Assembly: GCF_002160325.1 (NCBI RefSeq) | Contig: NZ_NFKJ01000004.1 | Location: 156,240-220,239 of the forward strand | From: Lachnoclostridium sp. An181 | GTDB lineage: Bacteria; Bacillota; Clostridia; Lachnospirales; Lachnospiraceae | Length of the DNA: 64,000 nt | Direction: 5' to 3' | Part shown: one piece after another, positions 1 to 9,667 of the stretch | How the letters are laid out: each line of letters opens with the position of its first letter | Numbering within the stretch: position 1 is the first letter of the stretch | The notes under the pieces: model-generated | What the model saw: the letters and a program-made list of their open reading frames with translations, nothing else | Told to the model about the DNA's origin: nothing | Databases searched by the model: none | Position numbers and translations under genes: made by a program

Positions 1-339
1 AAGACGATCCGCTCTACCATGGGTTCCATTTACCGTATGCCGTTTTTGTATGCAGAGCATATGGATGAGGTGTTTGGGATGTTAAAGGAAAAACAGATCA
101 CAGTGTATGCTGCACATCTGGAAGGAAAGACCTTTTATGATGAGCAGGACTATAGAAAGGGCTGTGCCTTTTTGATTGGAAATGAAGGAAATGGGCTGTC
201 AGAAGAAATGGCGGCGAGCGCGGATGTGAAGATACGGATACCTATGTACGGCCAGGTGGAATCTTTGAATGCAGCTGTGGCAACCTCTGTACTGATCTAT
301 GAGGCAAGCCGCCAGAGAAGACGGGCAAGCGTGGAGTAA
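1..339 (+). CDS. SpoU/TrmH-family RNA 2'-O-methyltransferase, C-terminal part
   Basis: The reading frame is open from base 1, so the gene begins upstream of the window; the first in-window ATG (19) is internal. The visible residues hold the SPOUT knot motifs: RSTMGS near the start, FLIGNEGNGLSEEM in the middle, and IPMYGQVESLNAAVATSV near the end, which form the S-adenosylmethionine pocket and dimer interface of SpoU methylases. The family methylates a ribose 2'-OH in rRNA or tRNA in the cytoplasm; which RNA cannot be told from this fragment. A strong terminator follows directly, so it ends a transcription unit. Confidence 0.9.
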   Translation, partial: KTIRSTMGSIYRMPFLYAEHMDEVFGMLKEKQITVYAAHLEGKTFYDEQDYRKGCAFLIGNEGNGLSEEMAASADVKIRIPMYGQVESLNAAVATSVLIYEASRQRRRASVE

Positions 340-357
340 AGAATTATTCCAAAAAGT

Positions 358-394
358 AGAATGTTACTTGGATAAAAAGTAGCATTCTTTTTTT
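358..394 (+). terminator. Rho-independent terminator after the SpoU methylase
   Basis: A 12 bp stem (AGAATGTTACTT paired with AAGTAGCATTCT, one G-U pair) around a 7-base loop is followed by a run of seven T. Confidence 0.9.
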
Positions 395-459
395 GTTTGT
401 TTTGATACAGAACTTTATTTCTTTTCTCCCTTGTGGGGGCAGAGAAGTGACCTGAAGCA

Positions 460-510
460 TTGACAAAAGAGAGAGGGGTTGACAAAATTGAAATCCAATG
501 TTAATATAAT
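460..510 (+). promoter_or_regulatory. Tandem -35 elements and AT-rich -10 region before the wall hydrolase
   Basis: Two perfect TTGACA hexamers lie 19 bases apart (460-465 and 479-484). Downstream is TTAATATAAT (501-510), giving a -10 with 16-20 base spacing from the second hexamer. The rest of the leader to 623 holds only the RBS AGGAGG (609-614) and short AT-rich repeats. Confidence 0.6.
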
Positions 511-622
511 CGAACAGAATGTAACAATTCTGTAATAATTGTAATAAAAGCATCACATTCTCAATATGATAGAGGATGTACATAGCCAAATTACAGTTGT
601 ATATTAAAGGAGGATTTGAAAC

Positions 623-1738
623 ATGAAGGAGAATAAGAAAGTGCTCGCATGTGCATTGCTGTCAGGTTGCCTTGTTTTTACGGCAGTGTTACCGAGCAGT
701 GCGGCAGCAACACAATCGGAAGCTCTGACAAACACGAGTATAAATAATGAAGGAAAGGCACTGCTCTCAGTGGTGATGGATAAGATTCCGGAAGCAGCCG
801 CGATTGCAGAAGAGACACAGGAATGGCATCAAAAGGCAGTTGCCAATGTAGATGTACAGGCCGATGTGCATGTCTCCATGCATGAGGACAGCGAAGTGGT
901 CGGAAGAATCTACCACAACACCATTGTAGAGGTGGCAGATAAAGGAACCGTATGGTCCAAGATCGTATCCGGCAATGTGACAGGATATGTGCAGAACAGC
1001 GCGCTGGCATTTGGCCAGGATGCGGTTGCGCGTGCGGAGGCGGTATGTCCGGAGGTTGCGACAGCGCAGGACAAGACAGAACTTCGCGAAGAACCGAATG
1101 CCAAAGGGGAAGTAAAAGGATACGCCAGTGCGGAAAAACAGTACAAAGTCGTAGAAACGGAGAGCGGTGAAGATGAGCAGAATGGATTCATCCGCATTCA
1201 GGATGAAAACCAGGCGCAGTTCTACGTACCGGCAGAGTCTGTGACAGTGACAAGACCAAGCCAGACAGCAAAGACCATGGAGCAGATTCGCGCTGAAGAA
1301 GAGGCAAAGAAAAAAGCAGAGGAAGAAAAGCGCAGAGCAGAGGAAGCGGCAAAAAGAGCAGAAGAGGCAAAGAAAGCCGGGGCAACCAGCCCGGCGATGT
1401 CAGCCAGTGCAAGCGATGAGGAACTTTTGGCAGCCTTGATCTACTGCGAGGCAGGCGGAGAGCCGTATGAAGGCCAGGTGGCGGTCGGTGCAGTTGTGCT
1501 CAACCGTGTGCGCAGCGGAAAGTTTCCGAATTCGATCCGTGGAGTGATCTACCAGGCAGGCCAGTTCGGACCGGCTGTGACAGGGAAACTTGAGAGAGTG
1601 CTCGCATCCGGCAGGACAACCGACAGCGCAAGGCGCGCAGCAGCTGAGGCGCTTGCAGGGGTAAACCCAATCGGAGATGCGCTCTACTTTGGAAACGGAA
1701 ATACAGGTTACCGTATCGGAGGACACTATTTCCACTAA
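623..1738 (+). CDS. Secreted SleB-like cell-wall hydrolase with SH3-like domains
   Basis: 371 residues. Residues 1-28 form a signal peptide (Lys-rich start, hydrophobic core, SSAAA cleavage region). Two bacterial SH3-like segments follow (about 70-130 and 145-215), then a Lys/Glu/Ala-rich coiled coil (about 218-255). The C-terminal domain (265-371) matches the SleB/CwlJ hydrolase family: YCEAGGEPYEGQVAVGAVVL contains the likely catalytic Glu276, followed by GVIYQAGQFGPAV. Such enzymes cleave peptidoglycan glycan strands. SleB proper is a spore germination enzyme, but the SH3 plus coiled-coil architecture is also common in vegetative surface hydrolases, so the role in this organism is open. 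Single-gene transcription unit with its own promoter and terminator. Confidence 0.85.
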   Translation: MKENKKVLACALLSGCLVFTAVLPSSAAATQSEALTNTSINNEGKALLSVVMDKIPEAAAIAEETQEWHQKAVANVDVQADVHVSMHEDSEVVGRIYHNTIVEVADKGTVWSKIVSGNVTGYVQNSALAFGQDAVARAEAVCPEVATAQDKTELREEPNAKGEVKGYASAEKQYKVVETESGEDEQNGFIRIQDENQAQFYVPAESVTVTRPSQTAKTMEQIRAEEEAKKKAEEEKRRAEEAAKRAEEAKKAGATSPAMSASASDEELLAALIYCEAGGEPYEGQVAVGAVVLNRVRSGKFPNSIRGVIYQAGQFGPAVTGKLERVLASGRTTDSARRAAAEALAGVNPIGDALYFGNGNTGYRIGGHYFH

Positions 1739-1753
1739 GATAAAAGAAAAATG

Positions 1754-1801
1754 AAAAGGTGACAAGGTCAAAAAGAAACATTTGGCCGCGTCGCCTTTTT
1801 T
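1754..1801 (+). terminator. Terminator after the wall hydrolase
   Basis: AAAAGGTGAC pairs with GTCGCCTTTTT across a ~26-base loop, followed by T residues. The long loop makes it weaker than its neighbours. Confidence 0.6.
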
Positions 1802-1829
1802 GATTATTTGATATGGATGCGTGTATAAT
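1800..1829 (+). promoter_or_regulatory. Promoter of the patatin-OTC-birA-coaX-dusB operon
   Basis: TTGATT (1800-1805), 18-base spacer, TATAAT (1824-1829). The -35 overlaps the T-run of the preceding terminator. Confidence 0.65.
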
Positions 1830-1862
1830 GATAGATAGTAAAAAGGACGGGAGGTGCGCAGC

Positions 1863-3968
1863 ATGCAGCCAGTGATAGATTTGACAAAGGAATATGGGAT
1901 TGTACTGGACGGAGGAGGAGCGAGAGGAGCCTATCAGATAGGGGCGTGGAAAGCGCTGGGAGAGGCTGGAGTAAAAATTACAGCCGTTGCCGGAACATCT
2001 GTAGGCGCACTCAATGGAGCGCTCATCTGCATGGGTGATGTGGAGAAGGCCCAGAGGATATGGAAAGAAATCCGGTTTTCAAAGGTGATGGATGTGGACG
2101 ATGACTGGATGGAGAGGTTTTTTAACAAGGAAATACCCTTGTCTGAACTTTTCCTGGAACTGAAGGAGCGGATCAAGGATGGCGGGGTAGATATTACACC
2201 GTTAAAAAATCTGATCCACACATATATTGACGAAGAGAAAGTCAGAAAATCGGGAATTGCATTTTATCTTCTGACCTTTTCCCTGACAGATAAAAAAGAG
2301 CTGGAGCTGTGCGTGGATGAGCTGGAGGAAGGGACTTTGGAAGACTTTCTTCTGGCAAGCGCATCTTTGTGGGGATTCAAAAATGAACCAATGAGAGATG
2401 GAAAACGGTATATGGACGGAGGGGTTGTAAACAATGTCCCGCTTGGCTCCCTTGCAAAGCGGGGATATAAAAATATCATTTCCATACGCATCCACGGGCC
2501 GGGGAGAGAACCGAAGGTACAACTTTCGGAAGGAACAAAGGTATATGAAATCAGTCCAAGAGTCCGGCTTGGAAGTATTCTGGAATTTGACAAAAAGCGC
2601 AGCAAGCTGAATATGAAGATCGGATATTATGACGCAAAACGGGTTTTGTACGGTCTCGTAGGGCGGATATACTATATTGAAGAAACAAAAGATACGTGCT
2701 ATTATGAAAAGAAACTGCAAAGCCTAAGCGAGGTAGAGAAAGCGCAGGCTGCCTTTGTGTTGAAACTTCCGCTTGGCTATGATGAGAAAGATTTGTACAT
2801 GGGTATGCTCGAGGCAGCGGCAAAATTGCTCGGCATACCGAAATACCGGATATACAAAGTAGAGGAACTGGAGGAGGCGGTGGAGCGCGCGCTGGGGGAA
2901 AGGCAGGAACAGGAAACGCTGCCGCGTTTTGTACGCTATTGGATGCGTATCAGGGAGGAAGGCAAAATGAAATTAACGGGAAGAGATTTTTTGACACTAA
3001 AAGATTTTACAGAAGAGGAAATACTCTATCTTCTGGATCTGGCAAAAGATTTTAAGAAAAAGAAAAAAGAAGGCGTGCCGGTTGACATTTTAAAAGGGAA
3101 AAATGTGGCTCTTATCTTTGAAAAGACGAGTACAAGGACAAGGTGCGCATTTGAGGTTGCGGCACATGATCTTGGGATGGGGACGACCTATCTTGATCCA
3201 AGCGGCTCTCAGATCGGCAAAAAGGAGAGCATTGCGGACACTGCCCGCGTGCTGGCAGGTATGTACGATGGTATCGAGTACCGCGGATTTGGACAGGAGA
3301 TTGTGGAGGAGCTTGCAAAAGGGGCGAATGTGCCGGTGTGGAATGGCCTGACAAATGAGTTTCATCCTACCCAGATGCTGGCGGATATGCTGACTATTCA
3401 GGAACATTTCGACCGCCTGAAGGGACTGAAACTGGTGTACATGGGGGATGCCCGCTTTAACATGGGCAATTCCCTTATGATCGCCTGTGCAAAGCTGGGG
3501 CTTGACTTCACTGCGTGTGCACCCGAGAAATATTTTCCGGACAAAGAGCTTGTAAAGCAATGTGAGGAATATGCGAAACAATCCGGCAGCACATTATCTT
3601 TTATCACGGACGTGGAAGAGGGAACTAAGGATGCGGACATTATCTGCACGGATGTATGGGTATCCATGGGAGAACCGGACGATGTGTGGGAAGAGAGAAT
3701 CCGGGAGCTCACCCCTTACAAGGTGACAAAGGATGTCATGGCAAATGCAAAGAAGAGCGCAATCTTCCTCCACTGTCTTCCTGCCTTCCATGATCTGAAG
3801 ACCACGATCGGCAAACAGATCCACGAAAAATTTGGTCTTACGGATATGGAAGTGACGGATGAAGTGTTTGAATCGTCCCAGTCGAAAGTATTTGAGGAGG
3901 CTGAAAACAGGATGCACACCATAAAGGCAGTTATGGCTGCAACGCTCAGTGAAAAGGAGCTTTTATAA
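1863..3968 (+). CDS. Patatin-like phospholipase fused in frame to ornithine carbamoyltransferase
   Basis: One open frame of 701 codons from ATG 1863 (RBS GGGAGG 8-9 bases upstream; GTG 1854 is too close to it). Residues 1-371 are a patatin-like lipase: oxyanion loop DGGGARGAY (16-24), nucleophile elbow GTSVG with Ser46, and DGG motif with Asp185. Residues 369-701 are a complete OTCase: carbamoyl-phosphate loop STRTR, HPTQ, and the ornithine motif HCLPAFHD. The first half should hydrolyse acyl lipids; the second makes citrulline from ornithine and carbamoyl phosphate. There is no stop between them, yet a good RBS and ATG (2967) lie at the junction, so both a fusion and a free OTCase could be made. 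A lost stop codon or sequencing error at the junction is the alternative. The stop overlaps the next ATG (birA) by one base. Confidence 0.8.
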   Translation: MQPVIDLTKEYGIVLDGGGARGAYQIGAWKALGEAGVKITAVAGTSVGALNGALICMGDVEKAQRIWKEIRFSKVMDVDDDWMERFFNKEIPLSELFLELKERIKDGGVDITPLKNLIHTYIDEEKVRKSGIAFYLLTFSLTDKKELELCVDELEEGTLEDFLLASASLWGFKNEPMRDGKRYMDGGVVNNVPLGSLAKRGYKNIISIRIHGPGREPKVQLSEGTKVYEISPRVRLGSILEFDKKRSKLNMKIGYYDAKRVLYGLVGRIYYIEETKDTCYYEKKLQSLSEVEKAQAAFVLKLPLGYDEKDLYMGMLEAAAKLLGIPKYRIYKVEELEEAVERALGERQEQETLPRFVRYWMRIREEGKMKLTGRDFLTLKDFTEEEILYLLDLAKDFKKKKKEGVPVDILKGKNVALIFEKTSTRTRCAFEVAAHDLGMGTTYLDPSGSQIGKKESIADTARVLAGMYDGIEYRGFGQEIVEELAKGANVPVWNGLTNEFHPTQMLADMLTIQEHFDRLKGLKLVYMGDARFNMGNSLMIACAKLGLDFTACAPEKYFPDKELVKQCEEYAKQSGSTLSFITDVEEGTKDADIICTDVWVSMGEPDDVWEERIRELTPYKVTKDVMANAKKSAIFLHCLPAFHDLKTTIGKQIHEKFGLTDMEVTDEVFESSQSKVFEEAENRMHTIKAVMAATLSEKELL
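2967..3968 (+). CDS. argF: Ornithine carbamoyltransferase, internal translation start
   Basis: Starting at ATG 2967 gives a 333-residue protein, the normal length of anabolic or catabolic OTCase, beginning [15 protein letters not shown] as family members do. GGGAGG lies 8 bases upstream inside the patatin reading frame. Motifs: FEKTSTRTR (carbamoyl phosphate), [31 protein letters not shown], and the C-terminal [13 protein letters not shown]. It provides citrulline for arginine synthesis, or runs in reverse in arginine breakdown. No other arginine genes lie in the window. It is listed separately because the start strongly suggests independent synthesis even though the frame is continuous with the patatin domain. 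Confidence 0.75.
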   Translation: MKLTGRDFLTLKDFTEEEILYLLDLAKDFKKKKKEGVPVDILKGKNVALIFEKTSTRTRCAFEVAAHDLGMGTTYLDPSGSQIGKKESIADTARVLAGMYDGIEYRGFGQEIVEELAKGANVPVWNGLTNEFHPTQMLADMLTIQEHFDRLKGLKLVYMGDARFNMGNSLMIACAKLGLDFTACAPEKYFPDKELVKQCEEYAKQSGSTLSFITDVEEGTKDADIICTDVWVSMGEPDDVWEERIRELTPYKVTKDVMANAKKSAIFLHCLPAFHDLKTTIGKQIHEKFGLTDMEVTDEVFESSQSKVFEEAENRMHTIKAVMAATLSEKELL

Positions 3969-4753
3969 TGAGAAACAATGCACTGAAACCATACCTTACT
4001 ACTGCGTGGGCAGGGCAGTGCTTTCTGTATGAGGAGGAGACAGATTCCACAAACCTTATGGCAAAACGGCTTGCAAAAGAAGGGGCAGCACACGGAACAC
4101 TGGTGTGTGCTGCCCGCCAGAGCGCAGGGAGGGGGAGAAGAGGGAGGACGTGGATTTCCGAGGAAAACGGAAACATTTACATGAGTCTTTTGCTGCGTCC
4201 TGATATGGAACCTTCCCACGCACCGATGATGACCCTGATCATGGCGTACAGTGTGGCAAAGGCAGTGGAACAGGTCTGCAAAGTGAAGACAGGCATCAAA
4301 TGGCCCAACGATATTTTGAATGGCACAAAAAAAATATGCGGGATTCTCACAGAGATGGGCATGGACAAAGGCATGATTTCCTATGTGGTCATTGGAGTGG
4401 GCATCAATACAGGACAAATGGAAATTCCGGAGGAGTTAAAGGACAAAGCCTTCTCCCTTGACATCGGAAAGGAACAAAAAGAAGAACTCATGGCTGTGTG
4501 TATGAACTTGTTTGAGGAGAATTATGAAACATTTGCGGGCTGCGGTTCTTTGAAGTTTCTGAAAGAAGAGTATGAGACAAGACTTGTCAACAGGGGGAAG
4601 ACCGTGTGTGTGCTGGAGCCGGGAAATGAGTACAGAGGGCGTGCGCTTGGTATTACCGAAAAAGGCGAGCTTTTGGTGGAAAAAGAGACAGGAGAGATCG
4701 TGGAAGTATATTCCGGGGAAGTGTCAGTGCGCGGGGTATACGGATACGTGTAG
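3968..4753 (+). CDS. birA: Biotin--[acetyl-CoA-carboxylase] ligase, monofunctional
   Basis: 261 residues. The catalytic domain of BirA is complete: ETDSTN near residue 24, the biotinyl-AMP loop GRGRRGRTW (about 55-63), KWPND (about 114) and the small C-terminal SH3-like domain. There is no N-terminal helix-turn-helix, so this is a class I ligase that attaches biotin to carboxylase/decarboxylase subunits without acting as a repressor. ATG 3968 shares one base with the OTCase stop, which implies translational coupling. A second ligase that does carry an HTH is at 23736-24731. Confidence 0.92.
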   Translation: MRNNALKPYLTTAWAGQCFLYEEETDSTNLMAKRLAKEGAAHGTLVCAARQSAGRGRRGRTWISEENGNIYMSLLLRPDMEPSHAPMMTLIMAYSVAKAVEQVCKVKTGIKWPNDILNGTKKICGILTEMGMDKGMISYVVIGVGINTGQMEIPEELKDKAFSLDIGKEQKEELMAVCMNLFEENYETFAGCGSLKFLKEEYETRLVNRGKTVCVLEPGNEYRGRALGITEKGELLVEKETGEIVEVYSGEVSVRGVYGYV

Positions 4754-4769
4754 GATAGAAGGAGAAACT

Positions 4770-5099
4770 ATGTACGAAGACAAAGTAGTGTTGTGCGGTG
4801 CAAACGCATACGAACGAAAATATTATCTGAATCCGGATTTTGAAAACCTTCCGGAGCATATAAAAAATGAGCTGAAGATCATGTGCGTGCTGTATACAGA
4901 GGACGTGGGGGGAATCCTCACACTTTCCTATGAAGAGGACGGGACTCTTGTATTCGATGTGGCGAGTGAAGATTACGATCCGGGATTCGATGAGATAGGC
5001 AGCAGGCTGAAGATGAAAGAAATACAGAGGACAAAGGGAGAACTTTTAAGGTCACTGGAGCTGTATTACAAAGTTTTCTTTTTGGGAGAGGAGATCTAG
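4770..5099 (+). CDS. Small conserved protein (DUF6145-like)
   Basis: 109 residues from ATG 4770 (RBS AAGGAGA 6-7 bases upstream; longer upstream frames overlap birA and have no RBS). It is acidic and soluble, without signal peptide or membrane helix. Stretches such as KVVLCGANAYERKYY and CVLYTEDVGGIL look like a family I recall as DUF6145 in Lachnospiraceae, but I cannot verify that. Function unknown. Its stop directly abuts the coaX start, so it is part of the birA-coaX-dusB operon and probably constitutively expressed. Confidence 0.75.
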   Translation: MYEDKVVLCGANAYERKYYLNPDFENLPEHIKNELKIMCVLYTEDVGGILTLSYEEDGTLVFDVASEDYDPGFDEIGSRLKMKEIQRTKGELLRSLELYYKVFFLGEEI

Positions 5100-5870
5100 A
5101 TGTTATTAGCAATTGATGTCGGAAACACCAATATTACGCTGGGACTGTTCCGGGGAGAAAATCTGGTCGCTCAGTTTCGAATGACTACAAAATCAGAGAG
5201 GACTTCCGATGAGTATGGGATTTTTCTCTGCAGCCTGATCGAGCACAAAGGATTTTCTGTGCAGGAGGTGGAAGGCGTGATCATTGCCTCCGTAGTGCCG
5301 GATATCATGCACTCGCTGACAAGCGGGATCATCAAGTACTTTGAAACAACGCCTTTGATCGTCTCTGCGGGGATCAAGACCGGAATGCGCATTCTCACGG
5401 AAAATCCCAAACAGCTTGGCGCGGACAAGATCGTAGATGCAGTGGCAGCCCACAAACTGTATGGAGGGCCGGCGATTGTCATTGATTTTGGAACAGCCAC
5501 AACCTTTGATCTGCTCAATGAAAACGGAGATCTGATCGCAGGCGTGATAGCGCCCGGGATCCGTACCTCCGCAAGAGCGCTCTGGGGAAGGGCTGCCATG
5601 CTGCCGGAAGTGGAGATCAAAAAACCGGAGTCCATCCTGGCAAAGGAGACGATCTCCAGTATGCAGGCGGGGCTTGTGTACGGGTACATTGGACAGACAG
5701 AGTACATCATTGACAGAATGAAACAGGAGTCCGGATATATGGATGCAAAAGTAGTGGCAACAGGAGGTCTTGGAAAGATCATTGCAAAAGAGACCCCGGT
5801 CATTGATGTGTATGATCCGATCCTCACGCTTGTGGGACTTCGGATGATCTACGAAAAAAATAAACGGTGA
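5100..5870 (+). CDS. coaX: Type III pantothenate kinase
   Basis: 256 residues. ASKHA-fold signatures of Coa[16 protein letters not shown] at the N-terminus (phosphate loop), [12 protein letters not shown] (about 103-114) and [13 protein letters not shown] (about 126-138). It phosphorylates pantothenate, the first step of coenzyme A synthesis; type III enzymes use high K+ or NH4+ and are not feedback-inhibited by CoA. The ATG follows the preceding stop without a gap. Pairing with a biotin ligase groups two cofactor functions in one operon. Confidence 0.95.
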   Translation: MLLAIDVGNTNITLGLFRGENLVAQFRMTTKSERTSDEYGIFLCSLIEHKGFSVQEVEGVIIASVVPDIMHSLTSGIIKYFETTPLIVSAGIKTGMRILTENPKQLGADKIVDAVAAHKLYGGPAIVIDFGTATTFDLLNENGDLIAGVIAPGIRTSARALWGRAAMLPEVEIKKPESILAKETISSMQAGLVYGYIGQTEYIIDRMKQESGYMDAKVVATGGLGKIIAKETPVIDVYDPILTLVGLRMIYEKNKR

Positions 5871-5882
5871 GCAAAAGGACAG

Positions 5883-6857
5883 ATGAAAGAATTAAAGATT
5901 GGAAATGTAACACTGAAAAACAGATATATACTCGCGCCAATGGCAGGAGTATCTGACATGCCTTTCAGGTGTCTTTGTCAGGAACAGGGCGCATCTCTTT
6001 TGTGTATGGAGATGATCAGCGCTAAAGCCATCCAGTACAACAACAGAAACACAAAAGAACTTTTAAAAATCCATCCCCGGGAAGACAAGGTTTCCCTTCA
6101 GTTGTTTGGTTCTGACCCGGACATTATCAGCGAAATCGCAAAGCGAATTGAAGAACTGCCTTTTTCCAGCCTGGATATCAATATGGGCTGCCCGGTGCCT
6201 AAAATCGTAAAAAATGGCGAAGGATCTGCGCTTATGAAAGAGCCGCGTCTTGTGGAGGAGATTCTGGACAAACTGGTAAAAGCCATTAAAAAGCCCGTTA
6301 CAGTAAAAATCCGAAAAGGATTTGATGATACGTGTATCAATGCAGTGGAGATCGCAAAGATCGCGGAGGGGTGCGGAGTGGCGGCAGTCGCAGTACACGG
6401 AAGGACAAGGGAACAGTATTATTCGGGAAAAGCGGACTGGGAGATCATCCGCAAGGTTAAGGAGGCGGTCTCCATTCCCGTGATCGGAAACGGGGATGTG
6501 ACATCCGCAGAAAAAGCACAGGAAATGTTTGTGGAGACTGGCTGCGACGGCATTATGATCGGCCGGGCAGCCCAGGGAAATCCATGGATCTTCCGGGAAC
6601 TTGTGGAGTATGAAAAAACAGGGATTGTCCCGAAAAGACCGGATATTCACGAAGTAAAGGCAATGATGCTGCGCCACGCAAAGATGCAGATGGAGCATAA
6701 AGGAGATTATCTTGGCATTCGGGAGATGAGAAAACATGTGGCATGGTATACCACAGGGCTGCCAAACTCAGCGAAACTAAGGGATGCCATCAATCATGTG
6801 GAAAGCTATGGAGAGCTGGAAGAACTTTTGGAGAAAAAACTGGAAGAAAAAGTATAA
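5883..6857 (+). CDS. dusB: tRNA-dihydrouridine synthase, DusB/NifR3 type
   Basis: 324 residues, TIM-barrel flavoenzyme reducing uridines in the tRNA D-loop. Visible motifs: LAPMAGVSDMPFR at the start (FMN site), NMGCPVPKIVKNGEGSAL with the catalytic Cys, GRTREQYYSGKADW, and the phosphate-binding GNGDVTSAEKA and GIMIGRAAQGNPWIF. Length and order are those of the Nif3/DusB family. It starts 12 bases after coaX and ends the operon, just before a terminator and the greA promoter. Confidence 0.95.
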   Translation: MKELKIGNVTLKNRYILAPMAGVSDMPFRCLCQEQGASLLCMEMISAKAIQYNNRNTKELLKIHPREDKVSLQLFGSDPDIISEIAKRIEELPFSSLDINMGCPVPKIVKNGEGSALMKEPRLVEEILDKLVKAIKKPVTVKIRKGFDDTCINAVEIAKIAEGCGVAAVAVHGRTREQYYSGKADWEIIRKVKEAVSIPVIGNGDVTSAEKAQEMFVETGCDGIMIGRAAQGNPWIFRELVEYEKTGIVPKRPDIHEVKAMMLRHAKMQMEHKGDYLGIREMRKHVAWYTTGLPNSAKLRDAINHVESYGELEELLEKKLEEKV

Positions 6858-6862
6858 ATAAG

Positions 6863-6912
6863 AAAGCCTGCTGATACATATAATGTACAAGTATATGACA
6901 GGGGGCTTTTTT
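6863..6912 (+). terminator. Terminator after dusB
   Basis: AAAGCC-CTG pairs imperfectly with CAGGGGGCTTTTTT, with an inner CATATA/TATATG pairing, and ends in six T. Confidence 0.6.
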
Positions 6913-6913
6913 C

Positions 6914-6942
6914 TTGACATTGCGGGGGTAATCATGTATAAT
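6914..6942 (+). promoter_or_regulatory. Promoter of greA-lysS
   Basis: Consensus TTGACA (6914-6919), 17-base spacer, TATAAT (6937-6942). The leader to greA is ~110 bases and contains two small hairpins (ACGGT/ACCGT and GCCA/TGGC). I see no T-box element. Confidence 0.9.
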
Positions 6943-7059
6943 ACCAGAATTGCGGGAATATATGATTTTAGCGTAATGACGGTGAAGAACCGTATGAAAA
7001 AAGCAATATACCAGGCCAAAATGGCTGATTTCGTCTTGAAACCAGGGAGGATGTAAATA

Positions 7060-7542
7060 ATGGAAGAAAAGAAAACAATACTTACTTATGCCGGATTAAA
7101 AAAACTGGAAGAAGAGCTTGAAAACTTAAAGGTCGTAAGACGTAAAGAAGTTGCGCAGAAAATCAAAGAGGCAAGAGAGCAGGGCGACCTGTCCGAGAAT
7201 GCAGAATACGACGCAGCAAAAGATGAGCAGAGAGATATTGAGGCGCGCATTGAAGAACTGGAAAAGATCTTAAAAAATGCGGAAGTAGTAGTGGAAGATG
7301 AGGTAGACCTGGAAAAGATCAATATCGGCTGCACAGTGACTGTGTATGACAATGAATTTGAAGAAGAGATTGAGTTTAAGATCGTAGGTTCCACGGAGGC
7401 AAACAGCCTTCAGGGGAAGATCTCCAATGAGTCTCCGGTCGGAAGAGCGCTACTTGGACGGAAAGTCGGAGACACAGTGGAAGTGGAAACACAGGCAGGA
7501 GTAATTGAGTATAAAGTACTGAAAATCGACAAATCAATTTAA
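7060..7542 (+). CDS. greA: Transcription elongation factor GreA
   Basis: 160 residues. An N-terminal coiled coil (about 1-75) contains the acidic tip region [11 protein letters not shown] that reaches into the RNA polymerase secondary channel; a C-terminal FKBP-like domain carries [19 protein letters not shown]. GreA rescues backtracked polymerase by stimulating RNA cleavage. RBS GGGAGG lies upstream. It is the first gene of a two-gene unit with lysS; the lysS RBS overlaps the greA stop. Confidence 0.96.
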   Translation: MEEKKTILTYAGLKKLEEELENLKVVRRKEVAQKIKEAREQGDLSENAEYDAAKDEQRDIEARIEELEKILKNAEVVVEDEVDLEKINIGCTVTVYDNEFEEEIEFKIVGSTEANSLQGKISNESPVGRALLGRKVGDTVEVETQAGVIEYKVLKIDKSI

Positions 7543-7554
7543 GGAGTGAGGAAC

Positions 7555-9483
7555 GTGGCGGAGCAGAAAAATGTACAGGAACAGGACCTGAACCAGTTGA
7601 GAAAAGTTCGCCGTGAAAAATTGGCGGAGCTGCAGGCAAACGGAAAAGACCCGTTTGTCATCACAAAGTATGATGCAACTCATCATAGTATGGAAATCAA
7701 AGACAATTTTGAAGAGTTAGAAGGAAAACCGGTATCCGTGGCAGGACGTATCATGTCCAAGAGGATCATGGGAAAAGCGTCTTTCTGCAATATCCAGGAC
7801 CTGCAGGGGAATATCCAGTCCTATGTGGCAAGAGACAATATCGGGGAAGAATCCTACAAAGAATTTAAAAAGATGGATGTGGGCGACATTGTCGGCATCA
7901 AAGGTGAGGTTTTCAAGACCAAGACAGGAGAAATCTCCATTCATGCATCCCAGGTGGAACTTTTGGCAAAGAGCCTTCAGATCCTTCCGGAGAAATTCCA
8001 TGGGCTGACAAACACAGATCTTCGTTATCGTCAAAGATATGTGGATCTGATCATGAACCCGGATGTAAAGGATACCTTTATCAAACGCTCCAAAATCCTG
8101 AGCGCGATCAGAAGATATCTGGACGGAGAAGGATTTATGGAAGTGGAGACGCCGATGCTTGTGGCAAACGCAGGAGGAGCTGCGGCAAGGCCGTTTGAGA
8201 CACATTTTAATGCTCTGAGTGAAGACTTTAAACTTCGCATTTCCCTGGAGCTGTACTTAAAGAGACTGATCGTGGGAGGAATGGAGCGCGTATATGAGAT
8301 TGGACGTGTATTTAGAAATGAAGGTCTCGACACAAGACACAATCCGGAATTTACATTGATGGAGCTTTACCAGGCATACACAGACTACAACGGAATGATG
8401 GATCTGACAGAAAATCTGTACCGCTATGTGGCAAAAGAAGTGCTTGGCACAACAGTCATCACATACAACGGGGTTGAGATGGACCTTGGAAAACCATTTG
8501 CGCGCATGACAATGATAGATGCTGTGAAAAAATACGCAGGTATTGACTGGAACGAAGTGGAGACACTGGAGCAGGCACGCGCACTTGCAAGGGAGCATCA
8601 TGTGGAATTTGAAGAGCGCCATAAGAAGGGAGATATCCTTTCCCTGTTCTTTGAAGAGTTTGCAGAAGAACATTTGATCCAGCCGACCTTTATCACAGAC
8701 CACCCGATTGAGATTTCACCGCTCACAAAGAAAAAACCGGACAACCCGGATTATGTGGAGCGTTTTGAGTTCTTCATGAACGGATGGGAGATGGCAAACG
8801 CATACTCTGAGCTGAACGACCCGATCGATCAGAGAGAGCGTTTCAAAGCCCAGGAAGAACTTCTGGCACAGGGAGATGAAGAGGCGAACACAACGGACGA
8901 GGACTTCCTCAATGCGCTGGAGATCGGTATGCCGCCTACAGGTGGAATCGGATTTGGAATTGACAGAATGTGTATGCTGCTTACAAATTCCGCAGCGATC
9001 AGAGATGTTTTGTTGTTCCCGACAATGAAGTCACAGGGCGCAGTAAAGAACGAAGTAAACAATGCAGCACAGTCTGTAAAAGCAGAAGAAAAACCGGCGG
9101 AGAAGATAGATTTCTCCAAGGTAGAGATTGAGCCGCTTTTTAAAGATTTCGTTGATTTTGAGACATTTTCCAAGTCTGATTTCCGGGCAGTAAAGGTAAA
9201 AGAGTGTGTGGCTGTTCCGAAGTCCAAGAAACTCCTGCAGTTTACTCTGGATGATGGAACAGACGAAGAACGCACGATTTTAAGCGGAATTCATGACTAT
9301 TACGAACCGGAAGAACTGGTAGGCAAGACATGTATTGCCATCACAAACCTGCCGCCGAGAAAGATGATGGGCGTTGATTCCTGCGGTATGCTGATCAGTG
9401 CAGTACATCAGGAAGAGGGAGAGGAAAAGCTTCATCTTCTGATGGTGGACGACCACATTCCGGCTGGTGCGAAGTTATATTAA
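7555..9483 (+). CDS. lysS: Lysyl-tRNA synthetase (class II) with C-terminal EMAP-like tRNA-binding domain
   Basis: 642 residues from GTG 7555 (AAGGAG 8 bases upstream; GTG 7546 lies inside the RBS). An anticodon-binding OB-fold (about 55-145) is followed by the class II core: motif 1 around [16 protein letters not shown], motif 2 around [14 protein letters not shown] and motif 3 [11 protein letters not shown]. Residues about 530-642 are an additional Trbp111/EMAPII-like domain ([20 protein letters not shown], then [18 protein letters not shown]) usually seen at the end of methionyl-tRNA synthetase or as a free protein. The enzyme charges tRNA-Lys. The extension probably strengthens tRNA binding. 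The usual bacterial LysRS is ~500 residues. Confidence 0.95.
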   Translation: MAEQKNVQEQDLNQLRKVRREKLAELQANGKDPFVITKYDATHHSMEIKDNFEELEGKPVSVAGRIMSKRIMGKASFCNIQDLQGNIQSYVARDNIGEESYKEFKKMDVGDIVGIKGEVFKTKTGEISIHASQVELLAKSLQILPEKFHGLTNTDLRYRQRYVDLIMNPDVKDTFIKRSKILSAIRRYLDGEGFMEVETPMLVANAGGAAARPFETHFNALSEDFKLRISLELYLKRLIVGGMERVYEIGRVFRNEGLDTRHNPEFTLMELYQAYTDYNGMMDLTENLYRYVAKEVLGTTVITYNGVEMDLGKPFARMTMIDAVKKYAGIDWNEVETLEQARALAREHHVEFEERHKKGDILSLFFEEFAEEHLIQPTFITDHPIEISPLTKKKPDNPDYVERFEFFMNGWEMANAYSELNDPIDQRERFKAQEELLAQGDEEANTTDEDFLNALEIGMPPTGGIGFGIDRMCMLLTNSAAIRDVLLFPTMKSQGAVKNEVNNAAQSVKAEEKPAEKIDFSKVEIEPLFKDFVDFETFSKSDFRAVKVKECVAVPKSKKLLQFTLDDGTDEERTILSGIHDYYEPEELVGKTCIAITNLPPRKMMGVDSCGMLISAVHQEEGEEKLHLLMVDDHIPAGAKLY

Positions 9484-9626
9484 ATCATTCTTCCAGGATA
9501 AGAAAAAACCATTGTTCCTGACAAGAAAATATTAATTTGACAACAAATTCAAGCTTAATCATGAATTATCATGAAGAGTGGTAAATAGTTGTCATTCATC
9601 CAATGCCGGCAAATACGATTGCAGAA

Positions 9627-9667
9627 GGGGCTGCCGCACTAATTTAGTGCGGCAGCCCCGTTTTTTT
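9627..9667 (+). terminator. Strong terminator downstream of lysS
   Basis: A 15 bp perfect stem (GGGGCTGCCGCACTA / TAGTGCGGCAGCCCC), 3-base loop, then G and seven T. It lies 143 bases after lysS and is oriented for plus-strand transcription. Confidence 0.92.

Noticed and set aside
6943..7059. Possible T-box or riboswitch before greA-lysS
   Set aside because: Two small hairpins only; no T-box consensus, specifier loop or terminator before greA.
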